20,603 nucleotides of DNA from Eubacteriales Family XIII. Incertae Sedis bacterium (GTDB taxonomy: Bacteria > Bacillota > Clostridia > Peptostreptococcales > Anaerovoracaceae), in contig JAISTF010000014.1 in the NCBI GenBank assembly GCA_031272745.1, positions 1 to 20,603 on the forward strand. The letters are read 5' to 3'. Numbering within the stretch: position 1 is the first letter of the stretch; every line of letters starts with the position of its first letter. The notes under the pieces were generated by a model, which saw only the letters and a program-made list of their open reading frames with translations, was not told the DNA's origin and did no database searches. Made by a program: the position numbers and the translations under genes. This document shows, piece after piece, positions 7,260-13,664 of the stretch.

Positions 7260-7289
7260 CTTGCCTTTGATTTTGGCAAGGTGTATGCT
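7260..7289 (+). promoter_or_regulatory. Candidate promoter with overlapping inverted repeat, head of accessory island
   Basis: TTGCCT (7261-7266) and TATGCT (7284-7289) are 17 bp apart. An inverted repeat CTTGCC-N9-GGCAAG (7260-7280) covers the -35 box and most of the spacer, as an operator would. It would serve the DUF4474 remnant and the ankyrin lipoprotein gene. Confidence 0.45.
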
Positions 7290-7335
7290 TAAGTCGTAAT
7301 ATTTCTTTTGTATGTGCGAATAACCGGGGAGTTGT

Positions 7336-7653
7336 TTGGCTCCTGGACTTTATTTTGTTTCAATGGATGACAAAAAAATGATGAGCTTCAGCCTATATAA
7401 AACAAAGAAAAAGGATCTTCTTTTCACAGGAAGTCCAGATACGAAATCGTGGTGGCTTACAGGATTTATGCCAGGCGTTGGCCCGATACAAAAAAATGAG
7501 CTCTGTATGGACGGGCTCATTGATTGTGAGAATGCTGGTTTTGCAAACAGTATTGATAGCAAAGCAATAAGCGAAGGACTCGGAGCTGAGAAATTAGAAA
7601 ACCAAGAAATATTTGCGTATGGGAATCTTTTGTATATTTGGTGTTGGCAGTGA
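7336..7653 (+). pseudogene. C-terminal remnant of a DUF4474-type protein
   Basis: The open stretch (from a TAA at 7321-7323 to TGA 7651-7653) encodes about 105 residues resembling only the second half of DUF4474 proteins of Clostridia: PGLYFVSMDDKKMMSFSLYK, then LLF, then WWLTGFMPG, a acidic/hydroxyl-rich strand, and a final GNLLYIW strand. The first half of the domain is absent upstream in all frames I inspected. No ribosome site precedes the TTG at 7336 or the ATG at 7363. It is thus probably a decayed fragment rather than an expressed protein, though a short translated product is possible. Its end lies 14 nt before the ankyrin gene start. The codons are A+T-rich compared with the importer operon. 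DUF4474 has no established function. The family match is from memory of the WWLTGF block and strand spacing, so moderately sure. Confidence 0.5.
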
Positions 7654-7667
7654 CCAAGGAGACAGCG

Positions 7668-9629
7668 ATGATAATCAAGTTTGCGAATTTAAAGAGAATT
7701 TCTTATTTGAAAACAACAAAATTTTTCTTTGCCATCGCCTGTAGTGTTGTATTGTATGGAGGTTGTGCAATTGAAGCATTTGTTGGATTTCCGCCGGGTA
7801 CAACAATCGAGAGCAGCGATACAAATGCGCTAACTGTTATGAATTATAGCGTTGAGTATATGCGAGACCGAATTGAAAGCGGAGAACTGGATCCCAATGG
7901 CAGAATCAAAGTTGAGGGACGGGGACTAAAAGTTTCCCCACTTTTTATGGTATGGTATAAGGGTGGTCACGATTTATTGACAAAGGCCACGTTGCTGTTG
8001 GATAGTGGCGCAGACCCAAATTTCGCCTACGAAGACCGCACTTTGCTAATGTGCGAAGCAGATGCATCTACAACAGATGACAGTGATTTCAGCAATTTGT
8101 TGATCCAAAGCGGTGCAGATGTGAACGCGACGAACCGTTCCGGAATGACTGCTTTGTATTGGGCAACTTTGCGTGGCAACGTGAGTTATGTGGAATTACT
8201 ATTAAACAATGGCGCTATCGTTGATCAAGATGTGATTGATTGTGTCGAAGACATAGTTCAAGAATTTTGCAACCCAGAATCTGATTACTATAGTGGATGG
8301 GATCCTTCAACGGTTGATGGGTTCAAAGCCTTTTGTACCATACCAAAATTAATTTATTCTGCGGCCGAGGAGCAGGATTTTGCAATTGCAGAAAACGCAA
8401 CGCTTTATAATATTATACATGATACAGATAATGAAATCATTGAGGAGATGAAAACTTCAAGTTCTATTATATCGTGGATGCCGTTAATTGCTGCTGCATA
8501 TTGTGATTCACGAATATTGGAATATTTATACGACCAAGGGCTTGATCTTAATAGTCCAATAAAATCAGGACGCATGAACGAAACTGATGACGTTAACACA
8601 GATGATTCAGGTAACAGCGCGACAATGCTTTGGGTTGCTTCATTGGCGGGGAATTACGAGGGAGTAGAATTTTTGGTGCAAAACGGAGCAAGTACAGATT
8701 CGGCTGACTACGAAGCGCAAAGTGGAACAGCATATTCTCAAACAAATCCGTTGGTTGCTGCGGTTGAAGAAGACCATCCTGACATTGCTGCCTATTTATT
8801 GGATCACGGCATGCAGTTTAATATAACCGAGGAACAAGGTGATGGCGAGTTTCCCTTCGCCGGCGGCCGCCTTCTCAAAGCGGCTGCTGCAAACGGGGAC
8901 ACCGAGATGATGGATTTGCTGAAAATTTACGGCTATCCGTTTTCTGTCGATATATGTTCGCAGGCTCTGTGGACAGCGATCGATGAAAAGCAATCGGAAG
9001 CATCGGAATATTTGTTTGAAAACGGCCTGAATTTTCGGCCTGCGGACGGCGTAGAATCAATAGCGTCCTTTCTCCTTGATGAATGCGCAAAAAACGGTAC
9101 CGTGGAAATACTCAAACAGATGAAGGATCATGGACTTCAGTTTGGGCTCGCGAATACCTATACTCTGCAAAATGCTGCTGAATATAACGCAGATTCCGAG
9201 GTCCTGCAATGGTTGTTGGATAACGGTATTTCCACAGACCTGAAGGTAACGGAAATGGAGTACACTTTTACAAACATGGAAGGGGCTTTGTACGTAGCGA
9301 TTGATAATGGATATATAGAAAAGGCGAAAATATTACTTGAACGGGGAGCCCATGTAAATAGCACCGCCATGCCGGTTTTGGAAAGCGCGGCCCGGCAAGG
9401 GCGGCACATAACAGAATTTCTTCTTGATGAGGGGGCAGATGTAAACCTGCAGGATGAAGATACTGGCACAACGGCATTGATGGGGGCCGCCGAGTGGAAT
9501 ACGACAAGCAGTATAAAACTGCTGTTGGAAGCCGGCGCTGACCCGACTATTCAGGACAACGAGGGTAAGACAGCATATGACCACGCAAAAGAAGCCGGTG
9601 CAAAAGACGCGATGAAACTTTTGAAATAA
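7668..9629 (+). CDS. Ankyrin-repeat lipoprotein
   Basis: A 653-residue protein. A basic N-terminus (KFANLKR...) and hydrophobic stretch end in VVLYGGC, an imperfect lipobox with Cys at about residue 37, so it is probably membrane-tethered outside the cell. From about residue 95 to the end it is built of a dozen or more ankyrin-type repeats. The clearest are LLLDSGADPNF, LLIQSGADVNATNRSGMTALYWATLRGN, VELLLNNGA, VEFLVQNGAS, ILLERGAHVNS, TEFLLDEGADVNLQDEDTGTTALMGAAEWN and KLLLEAGADPTIQDNEGKTAYDHA; those in the middle are degenerate. ATG 7668 follows AAGGAG at 7655-7660; an earlier TTG would overlap the DUF4474 remnant and lacks a site. Ankyrin stacks bind proteins; the partner is unknown. The first half is markedly A+T-rich while GC-rich patches appear after about 8850, suggesting a composite or transferred gene. 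A membrane protein gene follows 10 nt later. A role as an immunity-type or envelope scaffold is only a guess. Confidence 0.85.
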   Translation: MIIKFANLKRISYLKTTKFFFAIACSVVLYGGCAIEAFVGFPPGTTIESSDTNALTVMNYSVEYMRDRIESGELDPNGRIKVEGRGLKVSPLFMVWYKGGHDLLTKATLLLDSGADPNFAYEDRTLLMCEADASTTDDSDFSNLLIQSGADVNATNRSGMTALYWATLRGNVSYVELLLNNGAIVDQDVIDCVEDIVQEFCNPESDYYSGWDPSTVDGFKAFCTIPKLIYSAAEEQDFAIAENATLYNIIHDTDNEIIEEMKTSSSIISWMPLIAAAYCDSRILEYLYDQGLDLNSPIKSGRMNETDDVNTDDSGNSATMLWVASLAGNYEGVEFLVQNGASTDSADYEAQSGTAYSQTNPLVAAVEEDHPDIAAYLLDHGMQFNITEEQGDGEFPFAGGRLLKAAAANGDTEMMDLLKIYGYPFSVDICSQALWTAIDEKQSEASEYLFENGLNFRPADGVESIASFLLDECAKNGTVEILKQMKDHGLQFGLANTYTLQNAAEYNADSEVLQWLLDNGISTDLKVTEMEYTFTNMEGALYVAIDNGYIEKAKILLERGAHVNSTAMPVLESAARQGRHITEFLLDEGADVNLQDEDTGTTALMGAAEWNTTSSIKLLLEAGADPTIQDNEGKTAYDHAKEAGAKDAMKLLK

Positions 9630-9639
9630 AGGTGAAACC

Positions 9640-10242
9640 ATGAAAAAACTATACATCATGATTGTGTTGCTCTACGTCCCATTCATTGTCTATATAAACT
9701 ATCTCTTAAGCGCAACCGAGTATGGGATAGATTTTGGTGAGGGCCAAGGCATTGTAGATGCTATCGTTGTGATTGTCGTAATCGCATTCTATATCTACAA
9801 TCTTGTTGCCGTAAGAAAGCTCGGAATCCGATTGAAGGAGACATCCGGTCTTTGGCGGAAGGCCAATCGTGCAATTTTTATCTTCAAGATTCTGTCCATC
9901 CCACTAATTATTCTTGACGTGGTGGCAGGAATCATGATTTTTCTGATGGCGGCGGGTTCCTTGCCGTTGCCTTTTTCCATTGGAACGACAATGGTTCTCG
10001 GCTACCCCATCCCGCTCATCTCCACGCTGAACGCGATGGTGCTGTTGCGCATCGCGAAAGAGCGTGGCGTCGTGAAGCGGGGTGCCGCGCGGATCTTTAC
10101 GGCGCTGTTGTTTATCCCCGCCGCGGACATTGTATGTTATTGCATCCTGCATCGGATTTTCGCGAAGGTGGATTTGTCGCAAGGTGTCTTTTCCGATATG
10201 GAAGGCGGCGAGCAGGAAGTAGCGTACGGAGCACAAATGTAG
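9640..10242 (+). CDS. Multi-pass membrane protein of unknown function
   Basis: A 200-residue protein that I do not recognise. It has a first hydrophobic helix at about residues 4-22, a second at about 38-56, a third at about 75-100 (IFIFKILSIPLIILDVVAGIMIFLMAAG), a fourth at about 108-130 and a fifth at about 145-165, with a basic loop LGIRLKETSGLWRKANR between the second and third. The C-terminal 30 residues are acidic and soluble. An AAAGGTG ribosome site precedes ATG 9640, 10 nt after the ankyrin gene, so the two are probably co-transcribed and may work together at the membrane. Odd point: up to about 9950 the codons are A+T-rich like the ankyrin gene, but from about 9990 they become GC-rich like the backbone, suggesting a recombination joint inside the gene. 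A perfect 7-bp hairpin follows the stop. Confidence 0.75.
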   Translation: MKKLYIMIVLLYVPFIVYINYLLSATEYGIDFGEGQGIVDAIVVIVVIAFYIYNLVAVRKLGIRLKETSGLWRKANRAIFIFKILSIPLIILDVVAGIMIFLMAAGSLPLPFSIGTTMVLGYPIPLISTLNAMVLLRIAKERGVVKRGAARIFTALLFIPAADIVCYCILHRIFAKVDLSQGVFSDMEGGEQEVAYGAQM

Positions 10243-10243
10243 T

Positions 10244-10260
10244 GGCGGCATTCTGCCGCC
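10244..10260 (+). terminator. Short perfect hairpin after the membrane protein gene
   Basis: GGCGGCA-TTC-TGCCGCC is a 7-bp GC-rich stem with a 3-nt loop directly after the stop codon. A short A-run, not a T-run, follows. It may be a factor-dependent terminator or mRNA 3' end. Confidence 0.5.
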
Positions 10261-10290
10261 CGAAAACCAAAGGCATAGGAGGGCAAAGCG

Positions 10291-10707
10291 ATGCATGAGA
10301 AACAGTTGAGAAAAAACAAAGCGGAAGGCAGGATGGCAATTCTTATTGCCGCCGTGGTCGCCATTGCAGGCATCGCTGCTTTTCCGGCTCCCGCCCACGC
10401 CGCGGCGACGCCGGGCGCCATCGAGATCGTCTCGGCCACTGCTCTGACGACGGACGCGGCGGACGCGAAGGCGAATGTGGTGTTCCGCGTGCCGGCGTTC
10501 TCGGTGGCTGCGGGGGACGAGGATTGGTTCACACGGGCGATCACCGTGCGGGTGCAGGAAGATGTCGGCGGGGCGTGGGCCGACACGGGCAAGAGCGTTT
10601 TTGCGAGCACGAACGCGGAATACTTCGGCACGCTCGATCTGTTCGACGGCATCGGCAATCTGTCGGAAGCGGGCCGCTCATATCCAAATGGACAATCCAA
10701 AAGATAG
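10291..10707 (+). CDS. Secreted protein of unknown family, probably truncated
   Basis: A 138-residue predicted exported protein that I do not recognise. A basic start is followed by a hydrophobic core (ILIAAVVAIAGIAAF) and a signal peptidase site after AHA at about residue 37. The mature part (VVFRVPAFSVAAGDEDWF, ITVRVQEDVGG, YFGTLDLFDGIGNLSEAG) looks like beta strands of an extracellular domain. It has a strong AGGAGGG site 7 nt before ATG 10291. The body is GC-rich, unlike the flanking genes. The last residues (SYPNGQSKR) are out of frame over sequence that in another frame encodes the tail of a different protein, so the gene was probably cut short by a deletion or recombination joint near 10680. 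It could still be expressed and exported, but the domain is likely incomplete. Confidence 0.65.
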   Translation: MHEKQLRKNKAEGRMAILIAAVVAIAGIAAFPAPAHAAATPGAIEIVSATALTTDAADAKANVVFRVPAFSVAAGDEDWFTRAITVRVQEDVGGAWADTGKSVFASTNAEYFGTLDLFDGIGNLSEAGRSYPNGQSKR

Positions 10708-10748
10708 ACGGTGAATGGGTGATTACGGACATCGAGGAAGCTCCTTGA
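10680..10748 (+). pseudogene. Tail fragment of a different exported-protein gene
   Basis: In the frame ending at TGA 10746-10748 the sequence encodes ISKWTIQKIDGEWVITDIEEAP, which has the look of the last strands of small clostridial lipoproteins with NTF2-like folds (WTIQKIDGEW then ITDI). It has no start of its own and is more A+T-rich than the sequence just before it. It is best read as the 3' stump of a deleted gene fused out of frame to the secreted protein gene. Confidence 0.55.
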
Positions 10749-10764
10749 TGTTATGGGAGAAAGA

Positions 10765-11289
10765 ATGCGTATCAATAAGTGGATAATAGTATTGATTGTT
10801 CTGATTGCGGCTGTTGCGGTATATGCCGCTATTGTCATGACGGGATCAGGGCGTTTATATCGGAACGGCTCTGGAACAACGGATTTGGCAGATGCCATGA
10901 TGGAGTATGTTGATAACCATGAGCAAGATGGGTATGCGACTCTCAACATTGCCGAGTTCACGAATTTCGACTGGGATAGAATGCTTGCATTCTGCCCGCA
11001 GACATCCAGTCAAGAAGTGGAAATTGCCTTAGGAGTAAAATATTCAAAATCATTAGATCTTACTTCAGGAATAATATTTACAAAGGGTAGTGAAATTGTT
11101 TATGAGGAGATGTTTGCCATGTACCCTGATGATGGAGATATTGACATGGCTCCCATTTTCTCTATTCTCCCACAAAATGGAGCTTTTCAAGTATTTGATA
11201 AATCAATTGCAATTTTTCGTTGTGAAAGAATATATACTGGTTCTGGAGTTGACTATCGATATTATTTGACACCCATAAGCGAACAGTAG
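10765..11289 (+). CDS. Small membrane-anchored protein of unknown function
   Basis: A 174-residue protein with one N-terminal membrane helix (INKWIIVLIVLIAAVAVYAAIV) and an external domain. The domain has the pattern NFDWDRMLAFCPQTSSQEVEIALGV, then a GIIFTKGSEIVYEE hairpin and a final IAIFRCERIY strand. I recall similar small clostridial proteins with a F-DWD...F-P-TS...LG core and an I-V-F-x-K-G-x-x-V strand, but they have no assigned role. ATG 10765 is chosen because GGGAGA lies just upstream; the ATG at 10753 is possible and adds four residues. Codons are A+T-rich like the ankyrin gene. It is the last gene of the accessory island and lies 16 nt after the stump of a lost gene. The two Cys (in CPQTSS and RCERIY) could form a disulfide outside the cell. 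Confidence 0.7.
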   Translation: MRINKWIIVLIVLIAAVAVYAAIVMTGSGRLYRNGSGTTDLADAMMEYVDNHEQDGYATLNIAEFTNFDWDRMLAFCPQTSSQEVEIALGVKYSKSLDLTSGIIFTKGSEIVYEEMFAMYPDDGDIDMAPIFSILPQNGAFQVFDKSIAIFRCERIYTGSGVDYRYYLTPISEQ

Positions 11290-11294
11290 GTGGT

Positions 11295-11359
11295 GAAGGC
11301 GAAGAATGACAATTCGTAGCGGTGAAGTGCAGGCGTAGGCGCAGGATGACAATGCGAAG
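11295..11359. repeat. Imperfect direct repeat, two 25-nt units, related to motif near 2084
   Basis: Units at 11295-11319 and 11335-11359 share about 20 of 25 positions (GAAGGCGAAGAATGACAATT versus GTAGGCGCAGGATGACAATG) and are spaced 40 bp apart. The core GCGCAGAATGACAA also occurs at 2084-2097. This looks like a short interspersed intergenic repeat. Confidence 0.5.
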
Positions 11360-11413
11360 GTGTGCAAGGCCCCGAGGCAAATGATCGGTTACTACAGCGA
11401 AAGTATCACTCGC

Positions 11414-11442
11414 TTGAAAAGGCGGGGCGCAGGGTGTACAAT
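11414..11442 (+). promoter_or_regulatory. Promoter of the Fsr-like exporter operon, leaderless arrangement
   Basis: TTGAAA (11414-11419) and TACAAT (11437-11442) are 17 bp apart. The -10 box ends 8 nt before the ATG at 11451 and there is no ribosome site, so a leaderless transcript is predicted. It is the likely promoter for the five-gene run that follows. Confidence 0.75.
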
Positions 11443-11469
11443 TTGTTTCTATGGAGCAGATTGTACACC
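11433..11469. promoter_or_regulatory. Candidate operator: perfect 10-bp inverted repeat over the MFS start
   Basis: GGTGTACAAT (11433-11442) and ATTGTACACC (11460-11469) are exact reverse complements 17 bp apart. The left arm contains the -10 box and the right arm lies in codons 4-7. A dimeric repressor bound here would block both the polymerase and the start codon. Confidence 0.6.
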
Positions 11470-12707
11470 GTTCCGGAAAACCCGGCGGAATCAGCAAATT
11501 TTCTTATTTCACGATGGTGGGGCACGCGACGACGGATCTCGCGCAGGGGTCGTTGGCGGCGCTGTTGCCGTTTCTCATTGCGGAGCATCATTATTCCTAT
11601 GCGGCGGCGGGTGGGCTGCTGCTGTTCGGGAACGTCATCTCGGCCGTCACGCAGCCGCTGTTCGGGCTGATCGGCGATAGGAGCGAAAAGCCCTGGTTTG
11701 TCATTGCGGGAATGCTGCTCGCCTGCTCGGGTTTTGCGCTGATCGGGTGGGCTCCTTCCTATGCGCTGACCTGCGTGTGCTGCGTCCTCATGGGCGTCGG
11801 CACGTCGCTGTTCCATCCGGAGGGCAGCAAGTTGGCCAACATCGTGGCGGGCGACCGCAAGGGCATGAGCATGAGCATCTTCTCCGTCGGCGGCAACATC
11901 GGTTTCACGGGCGGGCCGATCCTCATCACGGTTTTCGTGGGGCTGTTCGGACTGCGGGGAACGGCGGTGTATTTCGTGCCCGCGATCGTCGGGAGCCTGA
12001 TCATGCTGCCGCATCTCAAGGCGTTCAAGGCGCTCGAAAGGGAGCACCGGCTCTCCGCGGCGGGCCGCGTACGAGAAGAAGGCAAGAAGGTGGACAACGT
12101 CAAGGGTTTTGCGACGGTCGCGGTCGTGGTGCTCTTCCGCTCCATCGTCGGGTCGCTGCTCAATATGTTCATCCCGCTGTTCTGGGTGGCGGTCTTTTTT
12201 GCGACGGAGGCGCGGGGGAGCATACAGCTTTCGATCTACGCCGCGGCGGGCATCGTGGCGACGTTGGTGGGAGGGCGCATCGCGGACATCTATGGCTACC
12301 GCCTGCTGTACCGCATCAGCTGCGTCGCGCTCGCGCCGCTGATCTTTGCGTTTGCGCTCTGCCGCTCGCCGGCGCTCGGCACGGCGCTGATCATCCTCAT
12401 CTCGATCGCGCTTTCCGGCGCACACAGCGCCCTGATGGTGACGGGGCAAAACTTCATGCCGAGCCGCATGGGCACGGCGTCGGGCGTGCTCTTCGGGTTG
12501 ACGGTCAGCATGGGCGGCATCTGCGCGCCGATCATCGGCAAGGTCGGGGACAACTACGGCATCGTGACGGCGATGCTCGTGATTGCCGCGGTCGCCGTCG
12601 GGGCGCTCGTCCTCGTGTGGTTCATTCCGAAACACCGCGACGTGGGCTACAGAAACAGGTATAATAGAAACACGGATGAAGCGGAAGCGGAAGGGCGGAC
12701 AACATGA
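11451..12707 (+). CDS. MFS exporter of the fosmidomycin resistance (Fsr) family
   Basis: A 418-residue membrane transporter with about twelve helices. It matches the Fsr group: MVGHATTDLAQGSLAALLPFLI in the first helix (His and Asp-x-x-Gln-Gly), the loop PLFGLIGDRSEKPW after helix 2 (the MFS G-x-x-x-D-R motif), and GVGTSLFHPEGSKLA in helix 4, whose FHPEG is the family hallmark. A GGRIADIYGYR loop is the equivalent in the second half. Such proteins expel fosmidomycin or related small molecules by proton antiport; the natural substrate is usually unknown. The ATG at 11451 has no ribosome site but a promoter ends 8 nt upstream, and an inverted repeat spans the start. The stop overlaps the next gene's start (ATGA), giving translational coupling. 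An exporter controlled by an operator at its start fits drug- or metabolite-responsive control, but no regulator gene is in the window. Confidence 0.88.
   Translation: MEQIVHRSGKPGGISKFSYFTMVGHATTDLAQGSLAALLPFLIAEHHYSYAAAGGLLLFGNVISAVTQPLFGLIGDRSEKPWFVIAGMLLACSGFALIGWAPSYALTCVCCVLMGVGTSLFHPEGSKLANIVAGDRKGMSMSIFSVGGNIGFTGGPILITVFVGLFGLRGTAVYFVPAIVGSLIMLPHLKAFKALEREHRLSAAGRVREEGKKVDNVKGFATVAVVVLFRSIVGSLLNMFIPLFWVAVFFATEARGSIQLSIYAAAGIVATLVGGRIADIYGYRLLYRISCVALAPLIFAFALCRSPALGTALIILISIALSGAHSALMVTGQNFMPSRMGTASGVLFGLTVSMGGICAPIIGKVGDNYGIVTAMLVIAAVAVGALVLVWFIPKHRDVGYRNRYNRNTDEAEAEGRTT
12637..12665 (+). promoter_or_regulatory. Possible internal promoter before the thioredoxin reductase gene
   Basis: A perfect TATAAT (12660-12665) lies inside the 3' end of the MFS gene, with a weak GCGACG 17 bp upstream. 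It could give the downstream genes extra or separate expression. Confidence 0.4.
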
Positions 12708-13663
12708 CGGATGAAGCATTGTACGACGTCGTCATCGTCGGCGGCGGGCCGGCGGGGCTGGCGGCCGCGATCTACGCGGGAAGGGCGGGACTGAAGACCG
12801 TCGTGATCGAGCGCGGCGCGTTCGGCGGCAACATCTTTCAGACGGCGGAAATCGCCAACTATCCGGGTGGCGTCGTGGACGAGTCCGGCGCGGAGTTTTC
12901 GGCGCGGTTGACGGCGCACGCGGACGCCTTCGGCGCGGAGCGCGTGTCGGGCGAGGTGACGATGCTGAATCTGATCGGCCCCGTGAAGGACGCGGTGGTC
13001 GGCGGCAACGCCTATCAGGGGCGCACGATGATCCTCGCGACGGGCAGCGTGCCCGTGAAGCTCGGCGTGCCGGGCGAGGATGCGTTTTCGGGGCTCGGCG
13101 TTTCGTACTGCGCGGTCTGCGACGGGCCGTTTTTCACGGGAAAGGACGTCTTCGTCGTCGGCGGCGGTGACAGCGCGGTCGAAGAGGCGATGTACCTCGC
13201 GAAATTTGCGCGCAAGGTCACGATCATCCACCGGCGCGACGAGTTCCGCGCGGCGCGGTCCATCGTGGAGCGCGCGGAGCGCGTGGACAACATCGAATTT
13301 CTGCTCGAGACGATCGTGACGGAGCTCGGCGGCGACGGCCTGCTCACGCGCGTGACCGTGGAGAGCGTGGAGACGGGGAAGAGCCGCGTCATCAAGGCGG
13401 CGGAAGGCGACAATTTCGGCGTCTTCATCTTCGCGGGGATGCGGCCGGTGTCCGAACTCTTCGGAAACGAGCTCGACACGGAGCGCGGCTACATCGTCAC
13501 GGATGAGAGGATGCGGACAAACATCCCCGGCGTATTCGCGGCGGGGGACATCCGGAAGAAGTTATTGCGGCAGGTCGTGACGGCGACAAGCGACGGGGCT
13601 GTCGCGGCGATCGAAGCGGAAAAATATATGATCGAAAGCGGCGCGGGCTGCGGGGAGAAATGA
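12704..13663 (+). CDS. trxB: Thioredoxin reductase-like FAD/NAD(P)H flavoprotein
   Basis: A 319-residue cytoplasmic flavoprotein of the thioredoxin reductase class. It has the FAD-binding GGGPAG at residues 13-18 followed by IYAGRAGLKTVVIE, a redox-active disulfide C136-A-V-C139 followed by DG, and the NAD(P)H-binding GGGDSAVEEAMYLAKFARKV with HRRDEFRA after it. GVFAAGDIR near residue 280 completes the FAD site. In known enzymes HRRxxxR favours NADPH, so NADPH-dependent reduction of thioredoxin is likely. No thioredoxin gene is in the window, so the partner could be another small redox protein. A GGAAGGGCGG stretch precedes ATG 12704, which overlaps the MFS stop. The DUF47 gene starts 1 nt after its stop. 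Confidence 0.88.
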   Translation: MTDEALYDVVIVGGGPAGLAAAIYAGRAGLKTVVIERGAFGGNIFQTAEIANYPGGVVDESGAEFSARLTAHADAFGAERVSGEVTMLNLIGPVKDAVVGGNAYQGRTMILATGSVPVKLGVPGEDAFSGLGVSYCAVCDGPFFTGKDVFVVGGGDSAVEEAMYLAKFARKVTIIHRRDEFRAARSIVERAERVDNIEFLLETIVTELGGDGLLTRVTVESVETGKSRVIKAAEGDNFGVFIFAGMRPVSELFGNELDTERGYIVTDERMRTNIPGVFAAGDIRKKLLRQVVTATSDGAVAAIEAEKYMIESGAGCGEK

Positions 13664-13664
13664 C

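Noticed and set aside
11290..11370. CRISPR-like array
   Set aside because: Only two diverged 25-nt units are present, with a short 15-nt gap and no cas genes.
12676..12714. Tiny 12-codon open frame just after TATAAT upstream of trxB, as a leader peptide
   Set aside because: It lacks any attenuation-type codon pattern and could arise by chance in the Lys/Arg-like GCGGAAG repeats; nothing else supports it.
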